DNA of 14,915 nucleotides from Frankiales bacterium (GTDB lineage Bacteria; Actinomycetota; Actinomycetes; Mycobacteriales; SCTD01): assembly GCA_025464795.1 (NCBI GenBank), contig JAODNB010000061.1:1-14915 (forward strand), in the 5' to 3' direction. The position numbers and the translations under genes were made by a program. Within the stretch, counting starts at the first letter, position 1, and each line of letters starts with the position of its first letter. The notes under the pieces are model-generated. The model did no database searches. It had not been told where the DNA came from and saw nothing but the letters and a program-made list of their open reading frames with translations. Positions 12,498 to 14,915 of this stretch are shown here, one piece after another.

Positions 12498-13118
12498 ATG
12501 CCCCATATCGCTGTGGTGACGCTCGACGGCTTCAACGAGATCGACTCCTTCGTCGCGTCGTACATGCTGAGCCGCGTCGATCGGCCGGACTGGTCCGTGT
12601 CAATCGCGTCGCCAACGCCGCAGGTGACCTCGATGAACGGTGTCACCGTCCAGTCGCAGATGTCGCTTGAAGACCTGCCCGATGCGGACGCCGTCCTCGT
12701 GGGGAGTGGGTCGAAGACTCGCCAGTACGCCACCGACGCTGCGTTCCTGGCATCGATGCAGCTGGATCCCACAAGGCAGGTGATCGGCTCGCAGTGCTCT
12801 GGTGCCCTGCTCCTCGCCAAGTTGGGCTTGCTCGATGGTGTGCCCGTCTGCACGGACCTCATCAGCAAGCCTTGGGTCGTCGAGGCCGGGGCGAACGTCG
12901 TCGACCAGCCGTTCTTCGCCGTCGGGAACGTCGCCACCGCAGGCGGTTGCCTGTCGAGCCAGTACTTGGCTGCCTGGATGATCGCCCGCCTGGCCGACCT
13001 GGACACAGCTCGCGCGGCGCTGTTCTACGTGGCCCCCGTCGGTGAGAAGGACGAGTACGTCGATCGCGCTCTCGGCCATGTGCGGGCTTTCTTGCCGATG
13101 GCTGCCACGGGCGTCTAG
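12498..13118 (+). CDS. DJ-1/PfpI family protein (class I glutamine amidotransferase-like)
   Basis: The 206-residue protein begins directly with the first strand of the DJ-1/PfpI fold (MPHIAVVTLDGFNEIDSF). It has the conserved acidic residue Glu14 and the nucleophile elbow GSQCSGALLLAKLGLLDG with Cys100. A conserved block, GNVATAGGCLSSQYLAAW (143-160), follows. Members include isonitrile hydratases, deglycases/chaperones and AraC-associated domains; which applies cannot be read here. It is cytoplasmic and lacks a fused DNA-binding domain. ATG 12498 is chosen over ATG 12456 because TACGCT sits six bases before it and the extra 14 residues would be an unnatural poly-Arg extension. It converges on arr with only 24 bases between stops. 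Confidence 0.88.
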   Translation: MPHIAVVTLDGFNEIDSFVASYMLSRVDRPDWSVSIASPTPQVTSMNGVTVQSQMSLEDLPDADAVLVGSGSKTRQYATDAAFLASMQLDPTRQVIGSQCSGALLLAKLGLLDGVPVCTDLISKPWVVEAGANVVDQPFFAVGNVATAGGCLSSQYLAAWMIARLADLDTARAALFYVAPVGEKDEYVDRALGHVRAFLPMAATGV

Positions 13119-13142
13119 CTCGAGGCGTCGGCCTGCCTGGGA

Positions 13143-13619
13143 TCAGTCCAGGACGATGTCTTGGCCGGCGGCGCGCAGCCGGGCCAGGTTTCCGAGCATC
13201 CCCTCGAGCTCCTCCGGCGAGTGCCTGGCCCAGTCGGTGACCTGGTCGATGACGCGGAGCGGGCTGCGCGATCGGTAGGACCGGGTGGGGTTGCCGGGGA
13301 ACTTCTTGTCGGTGACGTTCGGGTCGTCCTCGAAGGGACCCATCGGCTCGACCTCGTAGACGCGGGCAGTCGCCGGTCCCGCGTCGTCTTCGTCGGGGGC
13401 GAGCGCGGCGGCGAGCTCAGCCCCCCACACCGCGGTCTCCATGCGCGTGCTGAAGTAGACGTGCGCGAGGGGGCGGTCGGGGCGGAAGTGCGAACGCCGG
13501 CCGGGCAGGAGAAGGTCGCCCGGAGACAGGTCGGCCCTGGTGCCGTGCAGGAACGGCCCTTTGACGTGGCTGTGATCGTCCAGTGTGGCGGGCGGTGGCG
13601 GCGTGAAGTCCTCGGGCAC
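13143..13619 (-). CDS. arr: Rifampin ADP-ribosyltransferase (Arr)
   Basis: The protein matches Arr enzymes along its whole length. They transfer ADP-ribose from NAD+ to the ansa-chain hydroxyl (C23) of rifamycins and so inactivate them in the cytosol. Seen are FLHGTRADLSPGDLLLPG (23-40) with His25, AHVYFST (52-58) with Tyr55, AVWGAELA, and VEPMGPFEDDPNVTDKKFPG (90-109) followed by NPTRSYRS. These align with catalytic His19, Tyr49 and Asp84 of the mycobacterial enzyme; the Asp is one of the pair at 98-99. At 158 residues it is slightly long because of an N-terminal extension and an acidic Ala-rich insert (about 71-83). The start is GTG 13619; there is no ribosome site and only a poor -10 (GACCAT at seven bases). 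Activity is likely but untested. Confidence 0.93.
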   Translation of the reverse strand: MPEDFTPPPPATLDDHSHVKGPFLHGTRADLSPGDLLLPGRRSHFRPDRPLAHVYFSTRMETAVWGAELAAALAPDEDDAGPATARVYEVEPMGPFEDDPNVTDKKFPGNPTRSYRSRSPLRVIDQVTDWARHSPEELEGMLGNLARLRAAGQDIVLD

Positions 13620-13709
13620 AGTACGGATGGTCGCACTGACGGGAGTGGACCGCGGGGTCCCGCGTGATCAAGAGCCGAACCCTTGCGGTGCGGGTTACGT
13701 CCTACCACC

Positions 13710-14111
13710 ATGAGCGTCATGCGTGTCAGGGCACAGACCGCAGCCATGGCAGCAATCGTGTTGCTGGGCTGCGCGGGGTGCTCACGTAGCAGCCATCAGG
13801 CCGTGGACCGTCGAGGTTCGAGCTCCGCTCCCCAGACGATCTCAAGGGGGATCATCACAGGGCGGGTAGAAGTGTGCGCGGGGGTGGCCGAGTCACGGCC
13901 ACGAGCCGCGACAGTCGTGGCAAAACAGGGAGGCACCGTTGTCGCCTCGGAGCTCGTAACGGCGGGAGACCCCGCTCATGACACCTTCCGACTCAGACTC
14001 CCGCCGGGTCAGTACCGCGTAGAGGCGAGCAACTGGGTGCATATCGTCCGCATGGTCACGGTGCGAGCTGGATCAGAGGCGACCGTGGACTTCCTGAACG
14101 GCTGCGACTGA
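13710..14111 (+). CDS. Small lipoprotein with beta-sandwich (carboxypeptidase-regulatory-like) domain
   Basis: The 133-residue protein has a signal peptide with the lipobox region IVLLGCAGC (16-24; either cysteine may be lipidated). A Ser-rich linker leads to one small beta-rich domain: GIITGRVEVC, ATVVAKQGGTVVASELV, FRLRLPPGQYRVEASN, VTVRAGSEATVDFLNGC. The LPPGQYRV turn with a closing strand is typical of carboxypeptidase-regulatory/transthyretin-like folds, which usually bind or scaffold rather than catalyse. Cys56 and Cys132 could form a disulfide. ATG 13710 is preferred to an earlier in-frame ATG at 13683 for the signal peptide; ATG 13719 is also possible. It is divergent from arr with 90 bases between starts. 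Confidence 0.72.
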   Translation: MSVMRVRAQTAAMAAIVLLGCAGCSRSSHQAVDRRGSSSAPQTISRGIITGRVEVCAGVAESRPRAATVVAKQGGTVVASELVTAGDPAHDTFRLRLPPGQYRVEASNWVHIVRMVTVRAGSEATVDFLNGCD

Positions 14112-14143
14112 CGGACACGGCCCCCCGAGCGAAGCTCCCGCCT

Positions 14144-14161
14144 GCTGCTCGTTGGAGCAGC
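14144..14161 (+). terminator. Hairpin after lipoprotein gene, likely terminator
   Basis: GCTGCTC (14144-14150) pairs perfectly with GAGCAGC (14155-14161) around GTTG, 33 bases past the stop at 14111 and before the next promoter. There is no T tract. Confidence 0.5.
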
Positions 14162-14186
14162 GCTATCCCCGCAGTCCGCGTCCGCC

Positions 14187-14192
14187 TACGCT
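14187..14192 (+). promoter_or_regulatory. -10 box of leaderless gene
   Basis: TACGCT six bases before GTG 14199; same hexamer and spacing as at 12486. Confidence 0.6.
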
Positions 14193-14198
14193 CGGCGA

Positions 14199-14462
14199 GT
14201 GGCGACTGGGCGACGTGCTCGACGAGGTCTGAACGGGGCGTTCGCGGGATTCGCGACGGGCGTCCTGCTCGCGGTCGTCACGTACGCCTTCGTGAAGCCG
14301 GGCCCGTGTTCGCAGACCTCGATCTGCATGCTGGACGGACACGGCGGCTGCCTACCCGGTCCCTGTGACGGTCGCAGCCATCACCTCGTCGCATTGCTCG
14401 TGGTCGTTCTCGCATGTGGCCTTGTCGGCTCGGTCTGGAACGCGCTCCGCCCGAGACGCTAG
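14199..14462 (+). CDS. Two-helix membrane protein with four-cysteine outer loop
   Basis: This 87-residue protein of unknown function has a basic N-terminus (GRRARRG), a helix at about 12-32, a loop with Cys37, Cys43, Cys51 and Cys56 bounded by two PGPC motifs, a second helix at about 63-80, and a basic tail (LRPRR). Charge distribution puts the loop outside, where two disulfides could form. GTG 14199 is fixed by the -10 box at leaderless distance. The layout matches the 84-residue protein at 9439-9693, without convincing residue identity in the loop. Confidence 0.68.
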   Translation: MATGRRARRGLNGAFAGFATGVLLAVVTYAFVKPGPCSQTSICMLDGHGGCLPGPCDGRSHHLVALLVVVLACGLVGSVWNALRPRR

Positions 14463-14558
14463 GTACGACGCGGGCGCCGGCTTCCTGCGACATTCTGGTC
14501 AGTCAGCGAACCCCACGCGTGAAGGTTACTGACGTCAGCGCGCGGGAATACGGCGATC

Positions 14559-14900
14559 ATGACCGAGAACGTGTACCCCCCCACGACGTCTCTTCCCCTC
14601 GACCCAAACGCGGCTTACCCGACGGAGCCAGCGACCTCCGTGAGGACGCGACAGGGCCAGCACCCGGACAACGCGACCGGCCACGTCACCCCCGAGCGGC
14701 CACGGCGCCATCCCGTCGCCTACGCGGCCTTGATCCTCTCGATCATCGCGCTGCTCTGGCTCGCCATCTGGTCGAGCATGTCCAGCAACGACGGCAATCG
14801 TTTCCAGCGCGTCCGCGTTGGCACCCAGGACTGCGTCAGCGTTCCGCAGAACTCTGGACCGGCCGGGCTCTACTGCCGTACGGACGGCATAACTAAGTAG
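14559..14900 (+). CDS. Single-pass membrane protein with proline-rich cytoplasmic end
   Basis: The 113-residue protein, not recognised, has a polar, proline-rich N-terminal half (1-52). One membrane helix (about 53-72, VAYAALILSIIALLWLAIW) follows basic residues RPRRHP, so the N-terminus is inside and the roughly 40-residue C-terminal part outside. The outer part has Cys92 (GTQDCVSVP) and Cys106 (GLYCRTDG), a likely disulfide. ATG 14559 has only a weak GGGAA upstream and the -10-like TACGGC is too close for the leaderless pattern, so its promoter is unclear. A palindrome, CTGACGTCAG, lies 20 bases upstream. Confidence 0.66.
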   Translation: MTENVYPPTTSLPLDPNAAYPTEPATSVRTRQGQHPDNATGHVTPERPRRHPVAYAALILSIIALLWLAIWSSMSSNDGNRFQRVRVGTQDCVSVPQNSGPAGLYCRTDGITK

Positions 14901-14915
14901 CGGTTGCTCGTCGCG

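Noticed and set aside
13136..13152. CCTGG/CCAGG hairpin between the DJ-1 gene and arr
   Set aside because: Five-base stem that overlaps the arr stop codon; could be chance.
11456..14538. TGACGTCA palindromes before the genes at 11469 and 14559, suggesting a shared regulator
   Set aside because: A third copy lies inside the DUF2231 coding sequence (3057-3064), and distances to the start codons differ (4 versus 21 bases), so a common operator is not supported.

Overview
The window is GC-rich (roughly two thirds GC by eye) with strong G/C bias at third codon positions, GTG starts, lipobox lipoproteins and many -10 boxes placed six bases before a start codon (leaderless messages). Together with the protein families present (COG2345-type HTH regulator, DUF2231 protein, Arr, membrane GGDEF-EAL protein), this points to a high-GC actinobacterium. 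The genus cannot be named from the sequence alone. No RNA genes, CRISPR array, insertion sequence or phage genes were seen.

Left part (1-2.0 kb): the 3' end of a cytochrome P450 gene on + converges on a group II pyridoxal-phosphate decarboxylase gene on -. A roughly 375-base non-coding stretch between them carries two strong GC hairpins. Next (2.05-4.0 kb) comes a divergent pair: a DUF2231 membrane protein on - and an ArsR/COG2345-type regulator on +, sharing a promoter region with an inverted repeat. A decayed GTP cyclohydrolase I gene (folE) sits directly behind the DUF2231 gene. Its original start appears to be an ATGA overlap with the DUF2231 stop, but the reading frame is shifted after it and the catalytic C-terminal half is gone.

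Centre (4.18-7.08 kb): a TetR regulator and a membrane-anchored GGDEF-EAL cyclic-di-GMP protein are divergently transcribed. A 29-base near-palindrome in the gap overlaps a good -35/-10 promoter for the cyclic-di-GMP gene and the -35 region of the tetR promoter. The simplest reading is that the TetR protein represses both genes.

Right part (7.16-14.9 kb): a run of mostly unrecognised envelope proteins: small membrane proteins, lipoproteins, and two-helix proteins with a cysteine-bearing loop. Most look individually transcribed. Among them are a cytoplasmic protein with an NlpC/P60-like Cys-His domain, a DJ-1/PfpI-family protein and an Arr rifampin ADP-ribosyltransferase. Two lipoproteins (8.3-9.4 and 11.5-12.4 kb) appear to share a four-cysteine domain present three times in total.

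The best-supported new observations are the shared TetR/cyclic-di-GMP operator, the folE decay behind DUF2231, the clustering of leaderless promoters (which also fixes several starts), the shared lipoprotein domain, and the NlpC/P60-like protein without a signal peptide. No complete new multi-gene system could be demonstrated.
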